DNA of 64,000 nt from Candidatus Paracaedibacter acanthamoebae (lineage in GTDB: Bacteria > Pseudomonadota > Alphaproteobacteria > Paracaedibacterales > Paracaedibacteraceae), in the NCBI RefSeq assembly GCF_000742835.1, contig NZ_CP008941.1, positions 1,913,690-1,977,689 on the forward strand, read 5' to 3'. Positions 37,772 through 46,205 of this stretch are shown here, in pieces (within the stretch, counting starts at the first letter, position 1; each line of letters starts with the position of its first letter). The notes beneath the pieces are model-generated. The model saw only the letters and a list, made by a program, of their open reading frames with translations, was not told the DNA's origin and searched no databases. A program made the translations under genes and the position numbers.

Positions 37772-39448
37772 ATGATTCGTATTTTATCTTACTCAACACA
37801 GCTGGCTGATCACCTGAAGGTTCGCGATGCCCTAAAAGGGATAGAGAAGGCCTGTGGTGTTGGTATTAATACAGAATTTAAAATAGACTCAGTTTTTTCT
37901 TTGGAAATTATTGATGAATTTATGAGAAAAGCAGCCATCGAAGGATCACCTATTCACCTGATTCTTTATAATGAAAAAGTAACGGATGAGATTTTAGCTT
38001 TACTACCAGACAATTCCCCTATCATTTGTTTAAAGGGATTTGAACAATCTCAAAAATCCTCTCGACCTCAACAAGAGTTAATATTTTTTCATACACTAGA
38101 GGATACCAAGGGGTTTCAGCAGCTGGTAAGCAAATGTTTGCAACTGCAATCCTTACGGTATGAGTTGAGCTATTCCCAATCAATCGACTATAATAATAGG
38201 TTGTCTCAGTCGAGCTTTATAGAAATTCTCGGAGACCATTTAAACCGAGCTTTTGTTTTAAAGCATGGGGTAGGTTTGATTTTGTTTAAATTTGTCTCCT
38301 ATGGACGAGAACCCAAACACCTTAAAAGTATGACGTATTTGCTTCAGGAGTATTATCAATTTTTAGATGAATACTTACCATCAGGTTGGAAACTCTATAC
38401 TTTTGGCACCTCTGATTTAGGATTAATTATTGATGATGTGAGTTGCCGCGATGATTTTGACGCAATGCTTCGTCACGTTCATCAAGAAACCAATAAATTC
38501 TTTTCCAATTATGGAATTGTCATGAGCATCGATATGGGTGTGGCTTTGAGTGAGGATAAAATCGTTGATCCTATAGAACTTTATAATCAAGCCTGCGCTG
38601 CCTTGTCTGTTGCCAACCGAAAGGGACATGGGTTTATCGAATATTATGGTAAAGAACAAGAACGCAGCCTGCTCTTTTCAACCAAAGTTGAAAGTGACCT
38701 TAAACAAGTTTTAATAGACAGAAAGCTAAATGTTGTTTATCAACCTTTGGTCGATTTAAACACGCTTCAGCCTCGAGGAGTAGAAGCTTTAGTTCGCTGG
38801 AATCATCCGACATTGGGGCAAATTTCACCTGTGGAATTCCTGCCTATTGCCGAACGCATCAACGGCATGAATGAGCTTGCCGATATCGTCTTTCACCAAG
38901 CGTTTGATCACTTAAGAAGCTGGAAGATGCAAGGCCTCAATTTATATATGTCAGTAAATATTGCGGGCCAACAGCTTGTTTCAGGAAAGCTTATTAATCA
39001 TTTGATGGAAACCACTCAGCTTTATAATATTTCCCCCACAGACATTGACCTTGAAGTCACCGAAGATTTTGACTTAAACTATATAGATCCAATTGTCTAC
39101 CAGTTAGAAGAATTAAAAAATCTTGGCTTTAAAATTACCATCGATGATTTTGGTATTGGCTATTCTTCCCTCCATTATCTCAGCCAATTTCCCGTCGATA
39201 AGATCAAAATTGATCAATCCTTTATCCGGAATTTAAATGACAAAAAAATCAAGATTCTCCAGGCCATGTGTAATCTGGCGCAATTCATGAAAATTGAAAC
39301 CCTAGTTGAAGGAATAGAAACGAAAGAGCAATTAGAAATGCTTAAGGTTATTGGAACTCAATATGGCCAAGGATATTTGTTTTCCCCGCCTCTCAAAGCT
39401 GACAATCTTGAGTTGTTCCTTAATCAATTTAAACCCCACCAGTTTTAG
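37772..39448 (+). CDS. EAL phosphodiesterase with degenerate GGDEF domain
   Basis: The C-terminal half is a complete EAL domain: GVEALVRW (Glu338), VNIAGQQL, LEVTED, IDDFGIGYSSL (Asp458, Asp459), DKIKIDQSFI and LVEGIET. It should hydrolyse cyclic di-GMP. The middle (about 170-300) has a GGDEF fold pattern, but GTSDLGLII stands where GGDEF is expected, so cyclase activity is unlikely. The first 120 residues resemble a receiver-like fold without a clear phosphorylation site. It is soluble, 558 residues. With flagellar genes at 55-57 kb, a role in motility switching is plausible but inferred. Confidence 0.9.
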   Translation: MIRILSYSTQLADHLKVRDALKGIEKACGVGINTEFKIDSVFSLEIIDEFMRKAAIEGSPIHLILYNEKVTDEILALLPDNSPIICLKGFEQSQKSSRPQQELIFFHTLEDTKGFQQLVSKCLQLQSLRYELSYSQSIDYNNRLSQSSFIEILGDHLNRAFVLKHGVGLILFKFVSYGREPKHLKSMTYLLQEYYQFLDEYLPSGWKLYTFGTSDLGLIIDDVSCRDDFDAMLRHVHQETNKFFSNYGIVMSIDMGVALSEDKIVDPIELYNQACAALSVANRKGHGFIEYYGKEQERSLLFSTKVESDLKQVLIDRKLNVVYQPLVDLNTLQPRGVEALVRWNHPTLGQISPVEFLPIAERINGMNELADIVFHQAFDHLRSWKMQGLNLYMSVNIAGQQLVSGKLINHLMETTQLYNISPTDIDLEVTEDFDLNYIDPIVYQLEELKNLGFKITIDDFGIGYSSLHYLSQFPVDKIKIDQSFIRNLNDKKIKILQAMCNLAQFMKIETLVEGIETKEQLEMLKVIGTQYGQGYLFSPPLKADNLELFLNQFKPHQF

Positions 39449-39475
39449 AAGCTTGATTTTATAAAAGGTCTTTAT

Positions 39476-39607
39476 TTAAAAATTTTTTACTGGGTAATCC
39501 ACATCAATAAAAGATCGAAAAGTTTGGGAACCATGCGAACCATGCATTAAAAATAGCATTTTCAGGGTTGAGCGTTCTCCAGCTTTAGTGATAACATGAG
39601 GACGATT
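39476..39607 (-). pseudogene. Possible C-terminal gene remnant
   Basis: A 43-codon open stretch between a stop (39608-39610) and TAA (39476-39478), with no start at its beginning. The product NRPHVITKAGERSTLKMLFL, then MHGSHGSQTFRSFIDVDYP, looks like the end of a longer protein. I do not recognise it, and chance remains possible. Confidence 0.3.
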
Positions 39608-39730
39608 TTAGAAAATATAGACAAAGAAACACCCTGAAAAGGTAACAAAAAACAGGGATTGTACCATCAAAGATAAAGCAAGAACCCTATATAAAGAGAC
39701 GGTAACTCTATTTTACAAAGACAAACGATC

Positions 39731-40435
39731 GTGGATATATCTAATTACCTCTATTTTTCATATCAGGACAAAATAAAATCCATCTTTCATCCCCTAACTA
39801 GCCAAGCTAATTTGAAGATTATTGCCTTTGACCGTCTCTATCCGACAGGGGAAAGATTTTATATTGTTAATGATTTCGATCATGTCGTTTGCTATTTTAA
39901 AAAATAATTTTATAAATATGGCTTATTTGAAAAACCTTTTAAAATGCTCCAGTCCTCCTTTAATAGGTGGGACTTTTTACCGCCGGATCCTCAATATATT
40001 TATCAATATTTTCAAGATCATTTTAATAATGCCCATGGCTTGACGGTGGTCAAGAAATATCATACTCACTGTGATTTTTTTATCTTTTCTACGTCAGCTA
40101 ATAATCCATTAATCAATAATTTTTATCTTAATAATAAAGAAATTATTCTTCGCTGTATCGAAGATTTTTATTCAGATATGCACGAAGCTTTGAAAGAATT
40201 AAAGTCCCATTGCTTTTGGGTTCCGACTAATAATTCTCATTTAAAGCTCGATCCTTTGTCTGTTTCCTTGTCAAAACGTCAAAGTGAATGTGCTCTTTTA
40301 TTACTTAAAGGTCTAACGACCAAGCAAATTGCCCAAAAAATCAATCTTTCTCCTCATACAATAGAAGAATACCTAACGCATCTAAGAGAAAAATTAGAAG
40401 TCGCCAATAAGACACTGTTAACCCTTATAAACTAA
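39731..40435 (+). pseudogene. LuxR-family regulator interrupted by an in-frame stop
   Basis: A 235-codon frame from the GTG at 39731 to 40435 is open except for TAA at 39905-39907 (codon 59). Both sides are protein-like: SNYLYFSYQDKIKSIFHPL and KIIAFDRLYPTGERFY before it, FEKPFKMLQSSFNRWDFLP after it. The C-terminal part is a LuxR helix-turn-helix: LSKRQSECALLLLKGLTTKQ then IAQKINLSPHTIEEYLTHLR. The N-terminal part resembles the PAS-like sensor domain of solo LuxR proteins. The ATG at 39944 could still start a 163-residue protein with the DNA-binding domain. I read this as a recent nonsense mutation. Confidence 0.75.
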
Positions 40436-40594
40436 CTGATCTTTATAAAAAAGGGCTGAGTTCCTTTCGTTGAGCCTTTTCGCTCCTGTAAACAAGAAAA
40501 GAAGAATAGGGCTATTAATGAAGGAGGGAGAGATTTTTGCAAAGTTGCAATAGCCTCCCTCGCGTTTCTTAATGCTTGACGCTGATGAACAAAG

Positions 40595-40612
40595 CCCTCA
40601 ATCAATTGAGGG
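40595..40612 (-). terminator. Hairpin directly after the RpiB-Nudix gene
   Basis: CCCTCAAT and ATTGAGGG (40595-40602 and 40605-40612) are exact complements with a two-base centre. The repeat begins at the base after the stop codon and is followed on the minus strand by CTTTG. Confidence 0.5.
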
Positions 40613-41545
40613 TTAAGCGGCCTCTTCTCCTAACATTTGACTAAAGAACAAAGAATTAGGCCCTTGCGACTTAGTCGCTTGAAGAATAAGAGGGATTAGC
40701 TTTTGAGGAAGAATTTTATAATTTTCAATTTCTGAAATAGGACGCCAGACAAATTGGTGGAAGGCATGATCAACAGCTTTAGGCGGATTATCTAAATCTA
40801 AGGCTGGAATTTCCACTTTATAGACAAGATTTAATTCGTGATAGATTCGTCCCTTTCTATCCCAGGTACATTCCAAAGCGCCTGCAAAATTAAGGCTTGA
40901 ACCATCGACATTCATTTCTTCCTTAAGTTCTCTTTTCAAGGCTGCAATGGCAGATTCTTTATACTCAACGTGGCCTCCCGGCAGAAAATAAAGATCAGAG
41001 GCGAACTCTTTATTACTTTCTGTTACGGTCGTTAAAAGGATATGATTTTTATAAGTAATTATAGCGCGTACAATTATATTAACACCATCATAGCGATGCG
41101 CTGTCGCATTAGTATTGAGTTTAGCAACGCATTTTCCATGTTTTTCATCTTTAAAGGGGGTCTTAATAAAGGCATCTAAACACCCTTTTGCCTCTTCAAA
41201 AGTTGAATATTCACTGCCGAGACAAAGGACATTTGCATTAAGTTTGCTGCGAACAGATATAACATCGTCTGAAGTGCGACACATGGCGGCCCGTATCTGA
41301 CTCGACCGATTGGCAGAAATTGCAACACCCTGTCCACTATCACAAACGATCACGCCTAAGGCATTAGTATTATTGTGAAGTTCATTCATAAGCAGTTTGG
41401 TAACATCAACATAATCAAGAGAAGATCCGACCTCAATACCCGCATCTTTTACTTCTATACCTAATGATTGTACATATCGACTAAGAGAATTTCTTAACTC
41501 TATGCCCTTATAATCACTCGCAAAAACAATCTTCTTATTTTCCAT
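40613..41545 (-). CDS. RpiB/LacAB-like isomerase domain fused to a Nudix hydrolase
   Basis: The 310-residue protein starts at the ATG at 41545 (GAGGAA seven bases upstream). Residues 1-145 follow RpiB closely (KKIVFASDYKGIELRN, VIVCDSGQGVAISANR, NANVLCLGS). The catalytic Cys is kept (Cys68), but the loop CGTGxG is CDSGQG, and the two His positions of RpiB are Tyr12 and Lys101. Residues 155-310 are a Nudix domain with box GGHVEYKESAIAALKRELKE (from Gly190/Gly191, Glu209-Glu210). The pair could act on a sugar phosphate and a related nucleotide-sugar, but that is inference. No frameshift or linker break is seen between the halves. Confidence 0.85.
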   Translation of the reverse strand: MENKKIVFASDYKGIELRNSLSRYVQSLGIEVKDAGIEVGSSLDYVDVTKLLMNELHNNTNALGVIVCDSGQGVAISANRSSQIRAAMCRTSDDVISVRSKLNANVLCLGSEYSTFEEAKGCLDAFIKTPFKDEKHGKCVAKLNTNATAHRYDGVNIIVRAIITYKNHILLTTVTESNKEFASDLYFLPGGHVEYKESAIAALKRELKEEMNVDGSSLNFAGALECTWDRKGRIYHELNLVYKVEIPALDLDNPPKAVDHAFHQFVWRPISEIENYKILPQKLIPLILQATKSQGPNSLFFSQMLGEEAA

Positions 41546-41610
41546 TCCTACGTTCCTCACTCAGTTTTAAAAATTACCTAATACAGCTATCACTCTAGAG
41601 AAGGTTATAG

Positions 41611-42091
41611 TTAATAACTTTTCACCAAACAGCCGCTGCCTCTCAAAGCCGTAACTAATTTTTCTATCACCTTCACACAATTAAACGTTATTATTTTTTT
41701 CAAGGATCTGCAATTTTCTTCTAATCGCAGCATAGCGGTATCCGTGATATTCTTACATCCACTTAAGTCAATAGAGATCAGGTTAGGACAGTGATCCGAT
41801 ATTGCTAGGCTCTCCTTAATCAGTGAGATCTTCCTGCCAGGCTAAATCAATCACCTGAATTTCTGAACAATTATTGACCAAACTAATAATATTTTCGTCA
41901 GTAATATTATCTTTTCCTGTGGCTTCATTCTTCTTATAGAACCCTCTGAGATTGATTTTCTCAAGAGACGGACTGTTGCGCGCTAATTCTGCAAGAACTT
42001 CATCGTTAACAGCATTAAAAGATCTTTTTAAATGGGTAATACGGAGGCCCTTACAACGCTTTACTGCAGGCGCGACTAACCTATATAGCTT
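41611..42091 (-). pseudogene. Decayed leucine-rich-repeat (cysteine-containing, AMN1-like) gene
   Basis: The minus-strand reading gives successive LRRs: CKGLRITHLKRS, NSPSLEKINLRGF, DNITDENIISLVNNCSEIQ, VIDLAWQEDLTD and stop at 41816-41818. In the next frame it continues with ESLAISDHCPNLISIDLSG, CKNITDTAMLRLEENCRSLK. A single frameshift near 41815-41830 rejoins them. The start is missing (a stop sits at 42092-42094). The CxxLxxLdLsxCxxITD pattern is the cysteine-containing LRR typical of eukaryotic FBXL proteins. It was probably a host-interaction gene. Confidence 0.75.
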
Positions 42092-42107
42092 CTATGGTTT
42101 CTATCAT

Positions 42108-42311
42108 CTAAATCTCAAACTGGATACCTTGAGCCAATGGTAAGGTTGTGGAATAATTGATTGTATTTGTTGCCCGGAGCATATAGGATCGCCAGGCATC
42201 CGATCCCGATTCACGTCCACCTCCCGTTTCTTTCTCCCCCCCAAAGGCACCCCCAATTTCAGCACCACTGGGACCAGTATTGGTATTTGCGATGCCACAG
42301 TCACTGTCCAA
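42108..42311 (-). pseudogene. C-terminal fragment of an ALDH7-type aldehyde dehydrogenase
   Basis: The last 66 residues of an antiquitin-like (piperideine-6-carboxylate) dehydrogenase are intact: [55 protein letters not shown]. Everything upstream, including the catalytic Cys and the NAD domain, is absent, and the sequence before 42311 is unrelated. This is the tail of a deleted gene. It abuts the LRR remnant. Confidence 0.85.
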
Positions 42312-42363
42312 CCTTAGAATTTAAGAACTTCTATTCAGTAAGACAAACTATCCCAAGAATTGA

Positions 42364-42495
42364 AAATATGCGGATGATTCAACAAACCTAAACCTTGGTC
42401 AAGCTGCTTTCCCTCAATTTTGTAAATCTAATGGTTTAATGTGCCTGGCTTTAGACCGCACTGACAAGAACTATAGCATCACCTTACAGAAATAA
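42364..42495 (+). pseudogene. C-terminal gene remnant, unidentified
   Basis: A 43-codon open stretch from after TGA (42361-42363) to TAA (42493-42495): ADDSTNLNLGQAAFPQFCKS, NGLMCLALDRTDKNYSITLQ. No start precedes it. Composition is protein-like and it ends in a normal stop, so I read it as the tail of a lost gene on the plus strand. Confidence 0.35.
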
Positions 42496-42780
42496 CAGAG
42501 CTGCGAATACCTTATGCCGTTTAATACTTTTATTCTTGATACCAGGGATCTAAGAAGCTCCAGAATAAGTTCTGCTTATTACCTATTTGCTTTTAGTCAT
42601 AGATAGACTCAAAAGTTATGAAGCGAACAATCCATCCAGTCTTATCACGTATATTCCATTAGAAATTTATTAAATATTATTTAACTTAAGGGAAAAATTT
42701 TAATATTTTCCCTCTTTTGCCAAGCAAGCAAGTAGAGGTAGTACTTACTTCTAATAACAAACATTCTAGAGGAGGTTAAA

Positions 42781-42795
42781 ATGCACTTGCGTTAG
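42781..42795 (+). other. Four-codon minigene behind a strong ribosome-binding site
   Basis: GAGGAGG lies five to six bases before an ATG that encodes Met-His-Leu-Arg and a TAG. It may be the surviving start of a deleted gene or a leader. Nothing in the following frame resembles a protein. Confidence 0.25.
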
Positions 42796-42926
42796 CTTCT
42801 ATGAATATCCTGCACTATAAAATCCTAAAGTTACAGTAACCTCTAAGTTTTGGAAGTAATAAGAAGGATTCTACTAAACTTTAGAACTGTTTCCGGCTAA
42901 CTGCTTATCTAACAATATCCATAGAA

Positions 42927-42963
42927 CTTAACGTGTTAAGTAAAATATTTTTGTAAATATAAT
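42927..42963 (+). promoter_or_regulatory. Candidate promoter with overlapping dyad for the toxin-like gene
   Basis: A perfect TATAAT at 42958-42963 lies 17 bases after GTTAAG (42935-42940), a poor -35 box. That hexamer is one arm of the dyad CTTAACGTGTTAAG (42927-42940). A dyad over the -35 region would suit a repressor or activator site. About 46 bases of leader precede the ATG at 43010. Confidence 0.4.
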
Positions 42964-43009
42964 TTGTATCTTTTAATAAAGTTTAAACAAGAAAACAGGA
43001 TTAAATAAC

Positions 43010-44182
43010 ATGAAAAAAAATTTTTTCTCTCTTTTATCGGCCTCACTCTTTATAAGCTCATCTGTTATAGCAGCTGAAATCCCTGCGAATTTTAAGCCCG
43101 CAGAAGGAGTACAATATGCTATTTCTCCGAAGAACTTACCTAATTATTTTGTAACTTTTGCCACTAAAAAAAATGATAATGGGCACTATTTACAGGTAGC
43201 GCCCCTTGAAACCCCTGGAGTTAATGAAAGATGGAGCATTACAGCTGCTCCTGCTGCTCCCGGCCATTTCAGGATAAAGAAAGGAATGGAAAATACTTCC
43301 GGCATCTCTTTTATAATTTACAACGATGAAAAAAGTTCTAAGGGTCAATATATGCAAATGACACCGACTCAAAGTCTAAAAGATCGTGGATTTTGGAAGA
43401 TCACAGCCGCACAAAAAGCTCCTGGTTATTTTAAATTAGCACCCAAATCTTTACCTGGATTTTTCGCAGTTTATTCAGCAGATGAAAAAACTGAGAATGG
43501 CGGATTCCTTTTGCAAATAGCCTCTTCTGAGAATCCTGGAAATGAGCGCTTTTTTTCCTTAGTGCCTCAGGATTATACACTTGCAGCGACTGTAACAAAC
43601 TTTAATTTTGGCGATGATATTGAAGCTAAATTAAAGGCTGCTGCTCTACCCGACCTTTCTAGTGTTCAAACCGTGCAAGTGAAAGGTGTGGATTTGGGCG
43701 TTAAAATAGGAGGTGATTATAAAAAAGATATTACAGAAACTTTTACTTGGGGACTCAATGAAAAGCTCGGGATATCTATACAAACAACTATCCAGGCTGG
43801 CATTCCCTTGGTTCTTGAAGGGAAAATAACTTTAGGGGGCTCATTTGAATTTGCCTCAAATCAGAGCTGGACAAACACTCAAATGAGAAGCTTTACGGCT
43901 AAGGCTGAAATGAGCCCAAAAGATCCAGGCACCTATAGAATAGGAAATATTGTCTATGTAGCCACTAATGTTACATTGCCGTTTACTGCAACAGCGACAT
44001 ATACCGCACTCTCAAAAGACGAGCAATTGTCAGCCAAAGCTGTAAAAGCTTTATGTAAGTATAATGGGTTAACGTCAAAAGTAATAAGCAAAGATACTAA
44101 TTCTATTAGCGTTGCTGTTAGTGGAAAGCTGAAAACTACTTGCGGCGTCTACCAAGAAACAATAGCGGAAAAGATTGCTTAG
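43010..44182 (+). CDS. Secreted aerolysin/natterin-like pore-forming protein with lectin-like N domain
   Basis: The 390-residue protein has a Sec signal peptide (FFSLLSASLFISSSVIAA, cleaved before EIPAN). Residues about 34-190 hold three related units (YAISPKNLPNYFVTF, WSITAAPAAPGHFRIKK, FWKITAAQKAPGYFKLAP), suggesting a ricin-B-like beta-trefoil. Residues about 220-345 fit the aerolysin/ETX-MTX2/natterin pore module: ITETFTWGLNEKLGISIQTT, IQAGIPLVLEGKITLGGSFE, then an alternating Ser/Thr-rich strand region. Such proteins bind glycans and form beta-barrel pores in eukaryotic membranes. The gene is intact while its left neighbours are all decayed, which implies selection. Only two cysteines are seen, near the C terminus. 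The family call is by motif and pattern. Confidence 0.72.
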   Translation: MKKNFFSLLSASLFISSSVIAAEIPANFKPAEGVQYAISPKNLPNYFVTFATKKNDNGHYLQVAPLETPGVNERWSITAAPAAPGHFRIKKGMENTSGISFIIYNDEKSSKGQYMQMTPTQSLKDRGFWKITAAQKAPGYFKLAPKSLPGFFAVYSADEKTENGGFLLQIASSENPGNERFFSLVPQDYTLAATVTNFNFGDDIEAKLKAAALPDLSSVQTVQVKGVDLGVKIGGDYKKDITETFTWGLNEKLGISIQTTIQAGIPLVLEGKITLGGSFEFASNQSWTNTQMRSFTAKAEMSPKDPGTYRIGNIVYVATNVTLPFTATATYTALSKDEQLSAKAVKALCKYNGLTSKVISKDTNSISVAVSGKLKTTCGVYQETIAEKIA

Positions 44183-44216
44183 TAACTTTTCAGTTTATCT
44201 TATAGAGTTAAGATAG

Positions 44217-44251
44217 GGGGAGGGGCTTCAATGCTAGGGGCCCTGCCCCCT
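44217..44251. terminator. GC-rich hairpin after the toxin-like gene
   Basis: GGGGGAGGGGC and GCCCTGCCCCC can pair with one offset base, 35 bases after the stop of the toxin-like gene. It is the most GC-rich patch nearby. A T run is lacking, so termination is uncertain. Confidence 0.4.
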
Positions 44252-44356
44252 TGTCAACCTTCAAGATTTCCAACAAGGAGGAATTTTCAAGACCTGAAAA
44301 AAAGAATATTAAAGCCTCCTAAAAAAGTTACTAATTTATACTGGTCTGGTTAATAC

Positions 44357-45640
44357 TTAAGCAGCAAGAGCTTCCTTTTCCTTAATGCGTTCAATATGAG
44401 CACCACACTGACGGAGCTTGGTTTCAATATGCTCATAACCCCGGTCTAAGTGATAAACACGGCTAAGTATCGTTTCCCCCTCAGCCGCAAGCCCAGCTAG
44501 AACCAGCGAAACTGAAGCCCGTAGATCGGTTGCCATGACCGGCGCCCCACGCAGTTGGCTGACCCCTCGTACCAAGGCAGAGGACCCATGAACGGTAATA
44601 TTAGCCCCCATTCGGCATAATTCAGGCACATGCATAAAACGATTTTCAAAGATAGTTTCAGTCATCATGGACGCTCCTTGACACACTGTCATCAATGCCA
44701 TCATTTGTGCTTGAAGATCCGTTGCGAATCCTGGATAGGGTTCCGTCATGATATCCACACCGGCAATAGGTTGGGCTGAGGACTTGACCCAAAAACCATC
44801 CTGACCTGCTTCAATGATAACCCCTGCTTTTTGCAAGCTGCTAATAAAGCTTGGCAATAAATCAATGCTGGTATCTTTAAGATACAGTTCACCGCCTGTA
44901 ATTGCCGCCGCAATAGCAAAAGTTCCCGTTTCAATACGATCAGCAATGACGCGGTGTGTTGCTTTGTGCAATTTGCTCACGCCCTCAATGGTGATGGTGT
45001 CTGTTCCATCTCCCTGAATATTGGCTCCCATGGATCGTAAACAGTTGGCTAGATCCACAATTTCTGGCTCTCTGGCTGCATTAATAAGTTTAGTTGTTCC
45101 TTTTGCTAAGGTTGCTGCCATCATAAGGTTTTCGGTTGCCGTCACAGAAACGATCGGCATTGTAATAGTAGCTCCCCTCAATCCGTTTGGCGCTTCCGCA
45201 TTAATATAACCGTCTTTTAACTCAATCTTTGCACCCAGCTCTTCCAATCCCCGTAAGTGAATATCAACAGGCCGTGTGCCAATAGAACATCCGCCGGGTA
45301 AGGAAACACGAGCCTCCCCACATCGGGCAACAAGAGGACCAAGCACCAAAATGGATGCCCGCATTTTACGCACGATATCATACGGTGCTGTTGTGTTGTT
45401 GATAGCCTGAGCATTAAGGGTAACTTTTTTAGCCTCTAAATCCCGACTCACAGTCAGACCATGCTGTTCCAACAGATCAATCATGGACTTAATATCTGCT
45501 AGATCTGGAATATTTGTCAGTTCTAAAGCTTCATTGCTTAAAAGAGCTGCTGTCAAAAGGGGCAAAGCCGCATTTTTGGCACCACTAATTGTTATTGTTC
45601 CTCGAAGTGGTGTTCCACCAATAATGCGAATTTGATCCAT
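44357..45640 (-). CDS. murA: UDP-N-acetylglucosamine 1-carboxyvinyltransferase
   Basis: First committed step of peptidoglycan synthesis: transfers enolpyruvate from PEP to UDP-GlcNAc. The 427-residue protein has [10 protein letters not shown] (Lys22, Asn23) and the catalytic loop [17 protein letters not shown] with Cys118, the target of fosfomycin in sensitive enzymes. Length and motifs are standard. Its presence, with the L,D-transpeptidase, shows that the cell keeps a murein wall. Confidence 0.98.
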   Translation of the reverse strand: MDQIRIIGGTPLRGTITISGAKNAALPLLTAALLSNEALELTNIPDLADIKSMIDLLEQHGLTVSRDLEAKKVTLNAQAINNTTAPYDIVRKMRASILVLGPLVARCGEARVSLPGGCSIGTRPVDIHLRGLEELGAKIELKDGYINAEAPNGLRGATITMPIVSVTATENLMMAATLAKGTTKLINAAREPEIVDLANCLRSMGANIQGDGTDTITIEGVSKLHKATHRVIADRIETGTFAIAAAITGGELYLKDTSIDLLPSFISSLQKAGVIIEAGQDGFWVKSSAQPIAGVDIMTEPYPGFATDLQAQMMALMTVCQGASMMTETIFENRFMHVPELCRMGANITVHGSSALVRGVSQLRGAPVMATDLRASVSLVLAGLAAEGETILSRVYHLDRGYEHIETKLRQCGAHIERIKEKEALAA

Positions 45641-45710
45641 TTTTGCTCCTGGCGATTTAAACGTCTTTATATAAAAATTATTTTAGACCTGTTACGGCAC
45701 AGATCTATCC

Positions 45711-46205
45711 TTATTCGTATATCACAACCGGCGTACCTTCTTCAACTTCTTCAAATATTTCATCTATTTCATTATTCGCCATGGCAACACATCCGGCTGT
45801 CCAATCAATCCAACGATGAAGTTTTTGCATAAAATAAGGCATATACTGTAAATAGCTGCGTATACCATGAATACACAAGTGATCTCCGATGTTAATACCG
45901 CGTGCATCGGCATCAGCTTTCTCTTCTGGCGTTGGATAATTTAGAATTAAGCTTTTATGGTAATCTGTGGCTAAAAGTTTACGGCGAATCTCATAATGCC
46001 CTTCTGGTGTCCGTTTATCATCCTTATCCATCTTCCGCCCTACAGACTGTCTACCCAAAGAAACCTTATAGGTTTTCAGGACTTTATCATCCTTAATGAG
46101 ATTCAATTCATGACGATGTTTGATAATTTCGATACTATCCACCCGAGCAACAGCTCCCTGTATGCCCATTAAAGATAGTATCAAAAATCGGAGAATAAAC
46201 GTCAT
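45711..46205 (-). CDS. L,D-transpeptidase (YkuD family)
   Basis: An exported 164-residue enzyme with a signal peptide ([20 protein letters not shown]). The YkuD domain follows: [26 protein letters not shown] with His113, and [11 protein letters not shown] with the catalytic Cys139. The motif HxG...SxGC is slightly altered (TAGC in place of SxGC). YkuD enzymes crosslink murein or attach proteins to it. Its start overlaps the dcd stop by four bases, so the two are coupled. Confidence 0.92.
   Translation of the reverse strand: MTFILRFLILSLMGIQGAVARVDSIEIIKHRHELNLIKDDKVLKTYKVSLGRQSVGRKMDKDDKRTPEGHYEIRRKLLATDYHKSLILNYPTPEEKADADARGINIGDHLCIHGIRSYLQYMPYFMQKLHRWIDWTAGCVAMANNEIDEIFEEVEEGTPVVIYE

Larger units (their letters stand above)
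42496..43009. other. Non-coding region upstream of the aerolysin-like gene
   Basis: About 510 bp without a substantial frame. It contains a strong Shine-Dalgarno (GAGGAGG) followed by a four-codon frame at 42781-42795, and the promoter candidate at 42927-42963. Confidence 0.5.

Noticed and set aside
39822..40043. A 73-codon frame inside the split LuxR gene
   Set aside because: It is out of frame with the LuxR reading, which is protein-like on both sides of the stop.
42104..42304. A second frame over the ALDH7 fragment
   Set aside because: The neighbouring frame gives a clear aldehyde dehydrogenase tail, so this frame is its shadow.
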